This document shows, piece by piece, positions 43,571 through 55,749 of a stretch of DNA of 64,000 nucleotides (positions are counted from its first letter, which is position 1; every line of letters starts with the position of its first letter). The notes beneath the pieces were generated by a model, which made no database searches, was not told where the DNA came from, and was given only the letters and a program-made list of their open reading frames with translations. Location of the stretch: the NCBI GenBank assembly GCA_017311185.1, contig JAESUZ010001291.1, forward strand, positions 744,001-808,000. Direction: 5' to 3'. The translations under genes and the position numbers were made by a program. Origin of the DNA: Proteles cristata cristata (lineage: Eukaryota; Chordata; Mammalia; Carnivora; Hyaenidae).

Positions 43571-46500
43571 GGCGTGTAAACGACACACACGGAGGCCCAT
43601 TGACGTTGCCTCCAACGGATGAATGTGTTCGTTTCCTCCTGCGAGAGGCCGGCACCGTAAGTGCGCTTGTAGCCTGTAATAATTCCATTTTATGGTCCTT
43701 TCTGAAGGCTGCAAAGATAGCATCCAATTAAAATTATTACTCGCACAGTTTTGTAGCCCCGTGGAGAACTGCATCTCCCGTCCAGGAGGCACGGTGGTTA
43801 TTTCTCTGTATTATGAATACAACGCTGTCTTACCTTAAGTACTTTGTGCTCTTTTGTTTCTATTTTTCTAAAGACTCTCTGGGGTCAGGAGGGTAGAGAA
43901 GTTCAGCCCCAGTCTGTGTCCCAGATTCCACCCATTCCAACCATGGACTCATGGTTTCTGTAAAATTACACAAACGGCCTCCACAAAATCTGCATCTTCA
44001 TAAAATAATAAAGCTTCTATATGTTGAGTTTAGTACCTGGAGGCCCAGAGCATCAAAAACAGATATTCAGGCTCACTACCGGAGCTTATCCTTCATCGGC
44101 CATCATTCAGGACTTCAGAACTTTAAAGTTTCAGAAAGCCACTCTTAACTGAGATGCCTTTAAAATAAATTAGCTTCGCAATGTCATGACTGTGGTGTCA
44201 ACACCTCAGATCCAGAAATTAATAGCTCAGGTGCTGACTTACGTAATGATGTTCTCCCCCAGTGAGATGACAGACGGTTTAGTGCATTGGTGGTACAGTG
44301 ACAAAGTCCAACCAAGTGAGCAGCCCAGACACTCATACCAAATGCCAACTCAACCCGCTCCTTGCGAGTAGGGCAGGTGACCCTCCCCTACCTGAGGACA
44401 CAGTAGCAATGCGTCCTCACATCCTCAACAGCAAAGTATGCAAGGCGACACCAGAGTGACGCACCGACAGAGAGGTGAGTGGATTTAGAGACTTAGCATG
44501 TGAGAACTGACTTTGTTGTCCCCTAACTTTGTTCCTGTGAACTTGAATTCTCAATGGTGGCCCCAAGTTCTCCTGGAATTGAAAGCATTTGGGTAAGATG
44601 AGTAATTACGTTTTCCCCGGCACCTCGGTCATGGTTACGTGGAACATGAACATTCTCTTGAGTCAGGTTTGAAGGTGTATTTCTTGAAACCTTACAAGTG
44701 CGAGACAAGGTAATGCCTTTAACCTGGGACTGACATGAACGCACGCTATAAAAATCTTCAGTGTGCACTTGACACCTACAGAGAAAATAGGTAAATCAAA
44801 CTTACAAGATGCATGATTGCAGCCATCCTGATGTTTTTAGCATTTGGAATTCAACTCTATTATTCCAGAGGATGAGTTTAATGCTTTTTAGGAGCAGTTA
44901 AATTAGATGGACCTACACACCATATGATTAAACACTTCCTCTATCTGAACCACCCACATAGGAGAAATTACCAAAGAGAAAACCTTGTCCCGCTCTGAGG
45001 GATGAAGTGACTTAGCTCAGTATCCAGCTGTATACGGTCCAGTGTTCCTTACGGTGGAGCGAAACTTTGAGCTTTTTGGACATCAGTCTTTCCTGAACAC
45101 TGTCAATATCTTCTAAGTCTCTGTTGGCCAGTGAAAGTCAGATGTAGACAATCCATTTGAATGGCTGTTGGCAGGACTCATGGCTGAGGTGACCAATCAG
45201 CCTCATGGAAATAAATCCCAAGAGGAGAATTTCCAAAAGTCATCCAACAGTTTGCTATGAAAATCCAGGCAATCTGTTGTGTTTTGTATTGTTTTTGCAA
45301 AAAATGAAGGCTAAGTGCCACATTTCTTTCTTTACAACCTTTCTTTACAAAAAAGAGAATGTTCTTTTTTGCTATTGGGGTTTTAACTCATAAACTTGAT
45401 GAATACATTGGTAGGGTAAATACTCTTAACTTCTGTGGAGCTAATGGATGACCACTGAAAGAATGATTAATAAAACATTTTAAAATACTGCCAACTAGAT
45501 AGAGAACTAATTTTGAATAAATATACATCGGTAAGAAGAAAAAAGTTTTGTTTCTTTACTGTAGGCGTGTTTAAGGAAAATGAAGAATTCCATGGTTTTG
45601 AAACACTGTTTTTTTCCTACACTAGCTGAAGGGTTTTTGAGTTTATGGAACATGAAGTGTTTGAACTTTTTAAAAAGAAAACTTTAAAAGGACCTGCAAA
45701 GATATTTAACTCTCAAAGGTAATGATCTTTATGAACCAGAATAAAGTGTTTTTGTTTGAAGATGATTAAGGGAACAGAGATCAACTAAAATCAGATATGA
45801 CAGTTTCAATTCTATTTTAAAATTCTTTATTTTCACATGGGCTTTGTCCTTTTACATTATTCAAACTCTGCTTGCAAGAGAGCAGTTTAGAACTTGGCAA
45901 CTTAGATTGTCAAGGAAAACCAGGAATTCAGAAGGTTTAGAAAACAACTTTGACAGATAATAATTATTTCTACAAGTATACAGAGGCTGTCGCATCTTCA
46001 GAAAAATTTAATAAATTAAAGTGGCTGTGTCAGTCTAGTTGGGTGAAACCATTTCTCGAGATGAAAAAAAAAAAAGAAAAGTGAAGCGAGCTTGCAATCT
46101 CTATCACTCTAGACTGAAACTCTCCAAATAGTTCTTGTCGAGTTTTGCTCTACTAGACGTTTTCCACCCTTTTACTCAATTCCATGAAATTGACTGCATT
46201 TACAAAACCAGGTTGTTGCTTCAAGACAGAGTCTAGAGTATTAATCACTTCAGAGGACTAATTTTTGGTTGCATAGGGTTATTTGAGAGCTGGGGGTCTA
46301 GCGTGCATAACAGAAGCTGGCCCCTGGTGGGTTGTCTTTGGAATCTTCACTGAGATTTGAGCGCTACCTACCCACAAATTCATTCTCAGGAGGGAAGAGG
46401 AGAAAATTTCTATTTCTCAGTATAAATTTAAAAAAAGCAGACTTGGGTTTACAAAACACACCTGTGAGTTGACTTTAATCATTAGGTTTCAGGATAAAAT

Positions 46501-46930
46501 ATCAATCCATCCTTCTTACCTTCACTCTAACCCACAGCTTCCGGCTGTGCCAGAAGCTAGAACTAGAAATACAGAATGTGTTGGGCAGGAACAGATCAGA
46601 AACGTAAATGGAAGCAACTTTGGGGAGGAAAACATAAGGTCTTATCATTCATAGGTAGATAAAACAATGTACCATTTTAATTTCAACATGTAATTTTGAT
46701 CTGGATAAAGATCCTAGAAGCATAAGAATGATGAAATACCTCCTTGCTGGGACCTTAGAGGTGCCTTTTCTTGAGACCGTTCCTTGGGAGCCTTTATTTG
46801 CAATAAGGAAATTCTAAACATTGTGTAAAAGCCCTGATGCACGCACGTCCCTTCCTCAGTGATCTGGAGATCCGCTGGACCTGATTGGAGCCTGGTTGTG
46901 GCCCGGAAATAGGGGGCCCCAGGGTTCGAG
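43429..46930. other. Repeat-poor intron downstream of the POU6F2 exon
   Basis: About 3.5 kb with no SINE, L1 or DNA transposon that I can recognise, unlike the rest of the window, which averages more than one SINE per 1.5 kb. No further exon is identified; the following POU6F2 segment (ASQAAAAAAAM-type) was not found. It may hold intronic regulatory sequence. Confidence 0.5.
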
Positions 46931-46934
46931 GTCT

Positions 46935-47070
46935 TACTCTCGTTCTCCCCCTCTTCCAACTAGTTGACAACTTTGGACAAGCCACCTTACCTCTTTGGAC
47001 TTCATTTTCCTCATCTGTGAAACATGTGGTCTATATCATTTTTAAGATCCTTTTCCGGCCCGTGAGTCTA
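46935..47070 (-). mobile_element. MIR SINE
   Basis: 'gacaactttggacaagccaccttacctctttggacttcattttcctcatctgtgaaac' is the reverse complement of the MIR core. Confidence 0.78.
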
Positions 47071-47880
47071 TGGAAATTTTGGTAGCCCTCTAGAATCGTA
47101 TTGGCTATTGAAGACTCGATGGTCTTGAAGATTCTGTGAGTATTCTTCAAGGTCAGGTTAATTTCTTCCCACTCAGCTGGGTGGCAGAGTGGAAAGAAAG
47201 TGGGGACACACGTAAGTGGGATAATGATAGCAGAAGCAGATTTTATCTTAGCCAGAGAGTCCAAATTAAAGTCAAGTTTCTATCCTCAGAGAGTCACTGC
47301 TGTAAATTCTGGTCCCAGATTGCTTTTCCACACCTATGCATTAGAGAAGCTTAAGAAACCAAATGCTGCATTTAACCTTGGCCTTCTGCATGTCGTCTTG
47401 CATGGCAGGAGGCAGGATAATCTTTTCCCTTTCTTGTTGTATTGCACATTTTAATAAATAACAGAGGAAGAGAGAGACCCGCGGAAGCAGTTAGGGGAGG
47501 GAAAGTTATCTGTGCTTGTTGAGGAATGAGGGGCATGGTCACCTCCTCAGAGGTGAAGTTGCTCAGGAAATAGTACAGAATTGCTCTCGACTGTGTGCAT
47601 TTGCTGAGGGAAAGGTCTCGTTACCACTCAGGTACCCAGGAGTAAAACTGCATCCAGATTCCACCTCTGTCTGCTGTGCAGTGGGCACAGCCTCCTGATC
47701 TTCTCATTTGGGACAGTTTCCCACTGGCAAACTTCCAGCACTAAGTTCCCAAGTGTGTGAGTGACAGAGGGTGGTGTATCATCACCAAAGAGCCCAACCT
47801 CCTAGAAGCCGTTCGAGGCACATGACTTTCATCCTTTAGAAAGCAAATTGGTCTCCAATGGCTTCTTCCTACAGAAAGGC
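47071..47880. other. Non-repetitive intronic sequence
   Basis: No gene or clear repeat is recognised. Confidence 0.45.
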
Positions 47881-47884
47881 TCAA

Positions 47885-47957
47885 TATAACACTGCATGTT
47901 AACTACCTGGAATTCAAATAAAAACTTTAAAAAAGGAAAGAAAGGAGGAAAGAAAGG
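47885..47957 (+). mobile_element. Very short L1 3' terminus
   Basis: 'aacactgcatgttaactacctggaattcaaataaaaactttaaaaaa' is the extreme L1 3' end, followed by an A/G-rich tail with a 'gaaaggaggaaagaaagg' run. Confidence 0.65.
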
Positions 47958-48194
47958 CTCAGTGCCCTGGACCGACCTCCTTTCTCCTCAGCAGTTGGTC
48001 TTAATTTAACCCAGAATGAGTCAAAACTTTGTGAGTCAAAGTTTTTCCATCTATAAAGGGAGGGGGTAAAATTAAGCACTGTCTCTAGCTCCTTCTTCCA
48101 TCCTATTTGCAGTTTCGTGTCACAAACCTCTGAAACTGGGTTGGGTGACCCATGGCGGTGCAGGGGACGAAAACAATCGTTTTCCTCTCCTCCC

Positions 48195-48539
48195 ATCCCA
48201 GGGTCTCAGGCGGGGTCCATAAACTAGACCCACAAAAGACAGACTAATGGGAGAGAAACAAACAGGAGCCTGTGAACATGGGTCTCACCCATGTGAGCAC
48301 TCTGTGATGTGCAGCTCAAAGGGGGCAGTTAGAACTGGGGTGTATATAGGGGCGCCTGGGTGGCTTAGTCGGTTGAGCGTCCGACTTTCGCTCGGGTCAT
48401 GATCTCGCGGTTCGTGGGTTCGAGCCCGCGTCGGGCTCTGTGCTGACTGCCAGCTCAGAGCCTGGAGCCTGTTTCAGTCTGTGACTCCCTCTCTCTGACC
48501 CTCCCCTGCTCACGCTGTCTCTCTCTCTCTCCTAGAAAT

Positions 48540-48570
<31 letters not shown>

Positions 48571-48960
48571 GGGTGTGCATAGTGGGGGTGTGTTCACAAG
48601 CAGAGAAGGGACAAGACAAAGGAGAAGGACTTGCAGCCTCCAGAGACAGCAAGTCGTGGGGGGACAGATGTGTGCACAGTCTCCCAGTGGGACGGGCTGG
48701 TTTCGGCAAGATCTGTCATACAGATTCCTGGAGGGCTGAAAAGGCTCCAGTTCTTCCCAGTCACGAACTGCCGTCCTTCCTGGTAGGGAGGGGGGAGGTG
48801 GGGCATGCCTTTCATGGCTGTGCCCTGCTGTTGGCAAACGAGGGGCTGTCAGAGAGCTTTTCTTATACCTCTTCTCAGCCGCCTTCAGCTTAAAATAATC
48901 CTCATGCCGAAGGGACCCGTGTTGGGGTGGCATATTCTGCTACCCTTTGTGGAAATATTC
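48195..48960. repeat. Possible old LTR remnant (interrupted by a SINE)
   Basis: Sequence on both sides of the SINE at 48349-48563 has the feel of a mammalian LTR ('ggtccataaactagacccacaaaagacaga' near 48211 and 'tggcatattctgctacccttt' near 48930), but I cannot name the family. Low confidence. Confidence 0.25.
48349..48563 (+). mobile_element. Felid tRNA-Lys SINE, type B, long pure A-tail
   Basis: It runs from 'ggggcgcctgggtggcttagtcgg' to 'ctcctagaaata' followed by more than 20 A. Perfect TSD agaactggggtgt at 48331-48343 and 48564-48576. One C is missing from the B-box region ('gagcccgcgtcggg'). Confidence 0.96.
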
Positions 48961-49340
48961 ACCTAACCCCTTTGTGGCTTCTAAGAGAACTCAGACAGCT
49001 TTGTGCCTGCACGGGGCTGAGTCACAGGGCAGGATTCTGTTAACCTGGACCAAGAAAGAAAGACTAAGGTGAGGCAAGGGAGGCGCTCAGATGCAAGATT
49101 CAAGCTGCCCCCCAAAATGCAATCGTCAGGAGAGAGAATATTTTAGTGCAGTGTTTTCAAAAATCAAAATGAATGCCCAGCTCCATGATGAACTGAATAT
49201 CAAATTTTTAGATACGGGATCAGTAACAATCTCGAGTCATATTGGAGTGTGAGGCAAGAGGAAAAGTCAGGAATACTGATTCTATGGATCATGAATTTTT
49301 TTTTTTTTTTTTGCATTCATTGATTTTTTTTTTTTTTAAA
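48961..49340. other. Intronic sequence with T-runs
   Basis: No gene is recognised. T-runs of 18 and 15 lie near 49295 and 49327. Confidence 0.4.
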
Positions 49341-49344
49341 TACC

Positions 49345-49635
49345 ATATTAGGGGCGCCTGGGTGGCTCAGTCAGTTAAGCATCTGACCTCACCTCAGGTC
49401 ATGATCTCACAGTTCATGAGTTCGAGCCCCATATTAGGGGCGCCTGGGTGGCTCAGTCAGTTAAGCATCTGACCTCACCTCAGGTCATGATCTCACAGTT
49501 CATGAGTTCGAGCCCCGCATCAGGCTCTGTGCTGCCAGCTCAGATTCTGAGGCTCCCTCTGTCTCTGCCCCTTCCCCATTCATGCTCTGTGTGTGTGTGT
49601 GTGTGTGTGTGTGTCTCAAAAATAAATAAGTTTAA
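49345..49635 (+). mobile_element. Felid tRNA-Lys SINE with tandemly duplicated head
   Basis: The 86-base segment from 'atattaggggcgcctgggtg' to 'gagttcgagcccc' occurs twice in direct succession (49345-49430 and 49431-49516) without a mismatch, then continues into a normal body with a (TG)14-type run and 'ctcaaaaataaataag'. The duplicated piece covers the tRNA-related head with both pol III boxes, plus 6 bases of flank ('atatta'). Confidence 0.95.
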
Positions 49636-49639
49636 AAAA

Positions 49640-51320
49640 TTTTTTTTATTTCACATTCATCTTGATTACTATGTCTTGAGTCAAATCCTTAAATGTTGTG
49701 CCTGTGCTCAGTGTCTCGCATCCCTCAACTTTAACCCTCATGGTTTGGACTGAGCTGGCAAATATTTTCCATGGCTGGTGGCGTTTCTGTCCACTGTAAA
49801 TTCCATCCAGGTCTTGGCTGCTGTTTTCTAGTTGATCTTGAAAATGGCACCAAATTTGACACAATCAAAAAGCAAGTGTGTGTTGGACAGTGGTTTGGGG
49901 CTTACGAAACTGTGTACGCATGGAAATGATAAACCAGTCATTTTGATTGAATTGAAATGTGTTGACAGTCAATAATTTATTTGGCTGACATTTTTCACTG
50001 AACTAATTTATGGTTTTATGAAATCAAGTAAGTTTGGTAAAAACGGTAGAAGTGTCATGGGGTAGGCAACATCCTCTCGGAGCAGTGCAGGCTGTGAGGA
50101 CCTTTCAAAAACAGAAAGATTCCACACGGTGGTGCATAAGGCTTCCTCTCAGGCTAAAGAACCAAAAAAAAAATTAATTATTATGGAAGACAAAACCCAT
50201 CCGAACCCAGAGTATTAGCATGGAGATTAAACATAATATACTGATGGAAAGGCCTTGTATGTTATAAATCTGGTAAGCAACCGTTGATTATACTCCAAAT
50301 ATGACACAGTACAAATTTATTTATGCTTATCCCACCGTCCGGTAAATTGAGGGTTCCATCATTGTTCACCCATTCAGCAAGCGTTTGGGTGGGAAACTGG
50401 ATCCCTTTACCCAACTGTACTCAGCACTGAATAAAATAAACAAAACATATTTATCCACATTCTCTACAAGGGACAATTTTTCCTTTTATGAAAGAAAGAA
50501 AATCTCCTTAAAAAAAAAAACAAACCCTCAGTTCAACATTACTGACATTTCAAAGAATTTATTACAAGCATTTGAGATCCGGGAGGAACAACAAAGTTTA
50601 TATTGCTTTGAGAGTGGCAGGGGGAAAATTAGTTTACCAAGAATATACTTATATACTGCGGTGTTTCTTTGTCATTGTCTAGATTTACCATTTCTGGGTA
50701 GTGCTGTGTAGATTAGTCAAATCATGTAGAAAAGGGTTTAACAAAGCAGACAGCATGTTCACCCCACTGACTATGGAAGCTCACGTCAAGGAGTGATAGA
50801 TAGGAAGGGTGCCAGGCTCAAAGGGGGGGTGTGGGGTGGAGAGATTATTGCTGCATTTGAACAGGGCAAGTTACAACGTCCCCAAGGAAAGCAGCCCCGC
50901 TCTGATCATGACAGTGGGCGGATCTGCGGCCTGTCTGCAGTGAGCTCAGCAGCGAGTCTGGAGCCGCACACAATGTCCAGTCACCTCACTGTCTGTCGGA
51001 TGTGGCTGATAAGTGTATCTCAAAGTCTAGTTCAGAGTAGTTCTGAAAGAATTTTGCCTCCATGTGCAGAGATGCAAGTTTTAGTGGTAATTTGAGATGC
51101 CCCGGATGTGCTGGCTGGCACTTGGCTCTGAATGAGCAAAATAACAGCCAGTATTTATGTTAACTTAATGCAGTATTCTTGGGCTTGCATGATCAAGCGT
51201 TATTCTTCATATTGCCTCAATTCATGTCCCACAGGTTTGGGATACTTTTTCCATGGGTTTTTAAATTGACTTCCACCGTACAGATGTGCAAGTGAATATT
51301 CTCCAGGTTGTAAATAAAGC
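49640..51320. other. Non-repetitive intronic sequence
   Basis: No exon or clear repeat is recognised. Confidence 0.45.
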
Positions 51321-51324
51321 ACTT

Positions 51325-51372
51325 CTGTCATTATCTGCAAACATTTATTGAGCACCTGTGGTGTGCATGGTG
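51325..51372 (+). mobile_element. MIR SINE 5' fragment
   Basis: 'tctgcaaacatttattgagcacctgtggtgtgc' matches the MIR 5' part. Confidence 0.6.
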
Positions 51373-51479
51373 GCCCCCCAGGAAAGGTCTGCAGAACAAT
51401 GTGGGGCCATAGAGAGAGCATGGTCTTCATTGTCTTTAGAAGCAAATAGACTTGAACTTGAAAGAATGCTGGCTGGCTC

Positions 51480-51625
51480 TGCTGAGCACTTGGGTGAGGT
51501 CAGCCCATCCTTCTGAGCCTCAGTTTCCTCATTGGCTGGAGGGATAATATGGGGATGAATGAGATGGCTTACATGAGAGTATCTAATTCACTTCCTGTCA
51601 GATTGCTGGCACTCAAAAAATACTA
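51480..51625 (-). mobile_element. MIR SINE
   Basis: 'cttctgagcctcagtttcctcattggctggagggataatatggggatgaatgagatgg' is a clear reverse MIR core. Confidence 0.82.
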
Positions 51626-52070
51626 GTCTCCTGCCTGCCTTTTTTCCTTTTGTGACTACAGATACCATCATCCAAGGGGAACAGGAGACCCAACAGACCC
51701 ACTCAACGTTGAACAAAAAGCAAATAGTCACGGGAATATAAAAGTTCACATGTACACAATTAAACTGCACCTTGCACACTGTGGAAAAACTCACATAAGC
51801 TAAAATGAGGCTAAGAATTACACACAAGTTTTGCATAGTCGAGTCAGAGAAGTGAGGGGGATTTCTGAGGAGGGGGGTACAACAGAGGGAAGCAGGGACA
51901 CAGGAAGAAAGAGAATTGTAAGGGGTGCCTGTGTAATCTTAAGGAATTCTCACCTCAACCCGCAGAACCTCAGATTCTCCATTAGTGTTAATAAGAACCA
52001 AAATTTATTTTTTTTCCTTCTAAATTCCCAAAGTTGTGGGTTTTCAGTATGTTAGGTGAACAGGAAGAAT
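51626..52070. other. Non-repetitive intronic sequence
   Basis: No gene or clear repeat is recognised. Confidence 0.4.
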
Positions 52071-52074
52071 CTTG

Positions 52075-52205
52075 GTGATCCCGGTTCTGCCACTAAGGCT
52101 GCGTGACCTGGGGCAAGTTGCCTAATCTCTGGGACTCAGTTGTGTCACTTAATATACAAAAAGTTTGTATTAGATGATCTTAAAGTCCTTTCTGGCTCCA
52201 CATCC
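52075..52205 (-). mobile_element. MIR SINE
   Basis: 'ctgcgtgacctggggcaagttgcctaatctctgggactcagttgtgtcac' is a reverse MIR core. Confidence 0.8.
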
Positions 52206-52436
52206 TATTTATGAAATAACACAAATAAGGTGGTTTGGATTACACGGAAAGAAAGAGCTGTGTATGTACAACACCATAACCCATAACACATACACAACAC
52301 TCAAGAAAGACTCCCGATAGTATGTGGCCAGTATATGCAGTGTGTTTGTAAATTTACAAAGTACATGTTATAGACATGATTTCATGCTTTGGTCTCATGG
52401 AATAACCTTTATCATTTATCGACTGCATCCGTGTAT

Positions 52437-52590
52437 CTTATACTGAGTACTTCAACCTCTCATTTCCTCCTCACAATAGCCTAGAAGAGGCAAAAATTAT
52501 CTTCGTCCAGATGCAGGGCAAACAGACTGTCAGAAAGCTGAAGGAACTTCCTCACCATTACTGTCAGACTTCAGAGCATTCTCCGTTTAT
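52437..52590 (+). mobile_element. MIR SINE
   Basis: 'atttcctcctcacaatagcctagaagaggcaaaaattatcttcgtccagatgcagggcaaacagac' fits the MIR 3' half in plus orientation. Diverged. Confidence 0.65.
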
Positions 52591-52750
52591 ATTTTTCTGC
52601 CTCTGCAATGTTCGTTTGGGTTCTTGATGAGCTATAGATTCTCATTTCCTTATTTGGCTTCCAGTATTTTCTAAGGCAACATTTCCCAAGGTGTCTTCCA
52701 TAAAACATCAGGCCAAAGAAATTGCATTGAAAACAGATTTCATGGTATGT

Positions 52751-52765
52751 TAGATAGATAGATAG

Positions 52766-52813
<48 letters not shown>

Positions 52814-52815
52814 CA
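52751..52815 (+). repeat. (GATA)n microsatellite
   Basis: About 15 GATA units with one short interruption near 52765. Confidence 0.95.
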
Positions 52816-52904
52816 GAGACCATACTGTATGCCACTCCTAAACACTTCTCAATCAAGAGTAGGACACTGAAAGCTAAAATACATCCCACAGTAGAGATGT
52901 CTAG

Positions 52905-53005
52905 TCAACATCAAGAAATTCTCAAACTTCTATAACCACTGAACCTTTTTTTTTTTTTTCACATAGCACAAACTAATATCCCATGGAAAATCCCTCAGCT
53001 ACCAC
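52905..53005. mobile_element. Possible hAT-type DNA transposon fragment
   Basis: 'aaattctcaaacttctataaccactgaacc' then a T-run, then 'cacatagcacaaactaatatcccatgg' resembles a MER-type hAT element. Not confirmed. Confidence 0.4.
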
Positions 53006-53009
53006 TGCT

Positions 53010-53555
53010 CTATGGGTCCCTCTCTAACTTATTACAGCACCCACACAGCTAAAATAACCTTGCGCTTCCTTATGCAAGGAACATCTTGCAAAAATCCACA
53101 GACCAAGTCCCATGGACTGGACAGTAGAGGAAAGAAATTATAGAAAAATGGGGAAAGAGGGGAGGAAACACTTAACACCAAAGCAAAAGCAGAGAAGGCT
53201 GAATCCAAGGATGGCCCTTACAGCTGGCAATGAGAAAAACCACTTGGGCCGAAAAATGAAGGGAAGGCCTGGCTGAAGTCTCATGGCGGCTGAGGTCTCG
53301 GGGAGCTTCTCCTTCAGTTGGGCCTCTCCTCTTTGTCTTCTTCACTGCCCATTCTTTGTCCTGGTCACACAGCACCACACCTGGAGCTGGGCCTCCCGTG
53401 CTGTGGCACAGAGAAGTGAAAGGGCACCACTGGGCCCCATGACCCCTGGCAGCACCACGGAGTCAACAAGACAGAGGGCACGCACCCTCCTCACCACCCC
53501 CCTGCCCTCCCATCTTTTGACTGAGAAGATTCTGGTGGTCAGGGCATTTCAGGGA
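53010..53555. other. Non-repetitive intronic sequence
   Basis: No exon is recognised. The 145-codon open frame at 53283-53720 runs into the L1 fragment and has no domain. Confidence 0.4.
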
Positions 53556-53559
53556 TTTA

Positions 53560-53725
53560 TTACTTACATACAACACCCAGTGCTCATCATAACAAGTGCC
53601 CTCCTTAACACCCATCACCCATCTAGCCCATCCCCCACCCACCTCCCTCCGTCAACCCTCAGTTCTCATTCTTTAAGAATCTCTTATGGTTGTTTCCCCT
53701 GGCTTTTTTCTCATTTCTGAGTTTA
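53560..53725 (-). mobile_element. L1 3'-end fragment
   Basis: 'acaacacccagtgctcatcataacaagtgccctccttaacacccatcacccatctagccc' is the reverse of a typical carnivoran L1 3' end, closer to the standard form than the insertions at 3864 and 34391. Confidence 0.88.
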
Positions 53726-53729
53726 GAAA

Positions 53730-54975
53730 GAGAGCGAGCGTGCGTGCCTCAGAGGCACTGGTGTTTTCCTTCTCTTTCATCCTCCACTGTCGAGAACTAA
53801 ATTGGACATTCTGGCTTCAGTACAGAGACAAGGCAGAGAAAGGCGCCATGTTGAGAATGGCAGTTCCAGAGTTATTTTCTTTCATGTGTAAGAGGAATCC
53901 ACATGGAAAGGTTCAGGTGCTCCTTGGAGTGGCTGTCCACTGAAAGGACAATTCCGAGTCCTCGGCCACTCGGTGGGAATGCCTGTGAGGCCACGGGATG
54001 AATGCAGTGGTGGGGGGAGTGCCCTGCAGGTGAATGCCGACGGCTCTCTTCTAGGAACTAGTGGCTCTCATTTGAAGGCCCAGTTGGGCTCTGATTAATG
54101 CAACTTTCCAGCCCAGCACATTTCATCTGAACTGTCGTTTGACTGGGATCAGCCTGGCGCCAACCACCACTAGTTTTCTACACCAGAAGATACTTAACTG
54201 TCATAAAAGAGAAGTCAAGTCAGGGATCTCCTTCTTTTCTCAGCTGGGCTCCATATCCTCCCTGAGGCTGGCCGCTCTTTTCCCGAGTTGAGCTCTGTGT
54301 CGTTGCATTGTGAGGTTATGAACGTGGCATTTGAAGAGAACAAAGCAACATTGAAGGGTTCAGAGAGGAGAAGATTTCAGAGAAACCCTCTCACTTTCCC
54401 CAAGGAAAACTCTCCTGAGTCTGGTTGTCTTGGAAACTTGTATGTTGTAAATCAGGGGGAAAATAATCTTGTATTGCTGTCGGAGGTTCTAAAAATTAAC
54501 AGTCTTTAGAGTAATTACCACGTCCAGTGTCCTGCACTCCGTGGGAAGAATTTGACCTATCTTAGGCTAAAACCAAATGGTCCTTGGAAACAACCAGCAC
54601 AAGGCAGAAAGTTACTAAAGGCAGAAAGCAAAACTGGGGTATTTTCCAAGCTCCCTGAGTGTAAATATCACAGGGAATACGTTTTAAGCATCTTCAAGGC
54701 ACAACCTGCATACCATTTTCATTGCTACTGAACATCCTTAAGGGACAGAGTAGGTATCTTCATACCAGAAAGGCATCCATGTAATCAAATACTTTCTGGG
54801 CCTCAGGGACCCATAATCTCCCTCCCTTGTCTGACCCCCCACCCTCTTCTTGACTCACCCAACCCACATCCTCTCCAAACAGCTGTGACTGTGCCCACAC
54901 TGTATTTTGTTCAATTCTTTGTGTTTTGCTCAACTCTTTGCTTTCTTTTTTAGGAGAACATTTTCAAATTCAGCA
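53730..54975. other. Non-repetitive intronic sequence
   Basis: No gene or clear repeat is recognised. Confidence 0.45.
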
Positions 54976-54978
54976 GCA

Positions 54979-55145
54979 ATGGTTCTCACCATTAGCTGCA
55001 CATTGGGATTAGCTGCAGAGTTTCTTTTTGAATGCCAAGGCCGAGGTCCCACCCAGAGATTCGGATTGAACTCTAGTGGGGCTGGTCACGGTTATCACTG
55101 TGTTTTGAAAGCTGTCCAAGTGATTCGAATGTGGAGCCAGTATTG
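54979..55145 (+). mobile_element. hAT-Charlie-type MER element
   Basis: 'caatggttctcaccattagctgcacattgggatta' at the left, 'ggtcccacccagagattcggatt' in the middle and 'caagtgattcgaatgtggagccagtattgagga' at the right match the MER3/MER5-like consensus. The subfamily is uncertain. Confidence 0.75.
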
Positions 55146-55149
55146 AGGA

Positions 55150-55585
55150 TAACTACCTGTTGTCTAGTAAATAGTCTCCCAATTATTCATTTCTGAAAGA
55201 GCAAACTCCTACCTCTTATTTATACAAAATGTTTTTTACGTGAAGTGTTGGCTGCAGGAGCTGGTGCTTTTATTCTATGATTTCATCATATTAGGTCTTC
55301 GTTTCTAAAAAGATTGAGCTGGTGTTACTTCAGCCCTCCCCCGCCCCAGGTTCACAGCCCATCAGGAAATGAAAATAACCATAAATGTACTTCGTTATCC
55401 AGTGGATCCTCTCCCAGACTCTAAAGGTGGGTCACTAGTCAGTATTTTAGAAAAATCTCACACCTTGTGATTCACCTCTGACACTCAAAATAGAATTGGA
55501 GAAATAAATACTCTTTTAATGCCCTCTGCAAACAAGAGTGTGTTAGATGTCCAGTCTGATGCTAGATGGTGTCTCATCCGGTCTA
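55150..55585. other. Non-repetitive intronic sequence
   Basis: No gene or clear repeat is recognised. Confidence 0.4.
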
Positions 55586-55587
55586 TA

Positions 55588-55744
55588 CCTGGGCTTCTCA
55601 AGCTTTTATTTGCATATGAAGCCCCCTGGGACCTTGATAAATGTTGACTCTGATTCAGTAGCTCTGGGGTAGAAAGCCCACCCCAGATTCTGCATTTCTT
55701 ATGAGCTTCCAGATAAAGCCCACTGCCCGTAGAGTGGCAAAGCT
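55588..55744 (+). mobile_element. MER5A-like hAT DNA transposon
   Basis: 'gggcttctcaagcttttatttgcatatgaa', 'ctctgattcagtagctctggggt' and 'cagattctgcatttcttatgagcttccagat' follow MER5A in order. Confidence 0.78.
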
Positions 55745-55749
55745 CAACA

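Noticed and set aside
42826..43727. Minus-strand open frames of 187, 177 and 169 codons over the CpG island
   Set aside because: Arg/Gly/Ala-rich translations of the complement of the exon and its island, with no domains.
42820..43731. 303-codon plus-strand open frame across the CpG island
   Set aside because: It crosses the acceptor and donor of the POU6F2 exon, and its upstream part is intronic low-complexity sequence. It is open because GC-rich DNA lacks stops. Only 43194-43428 is supported.
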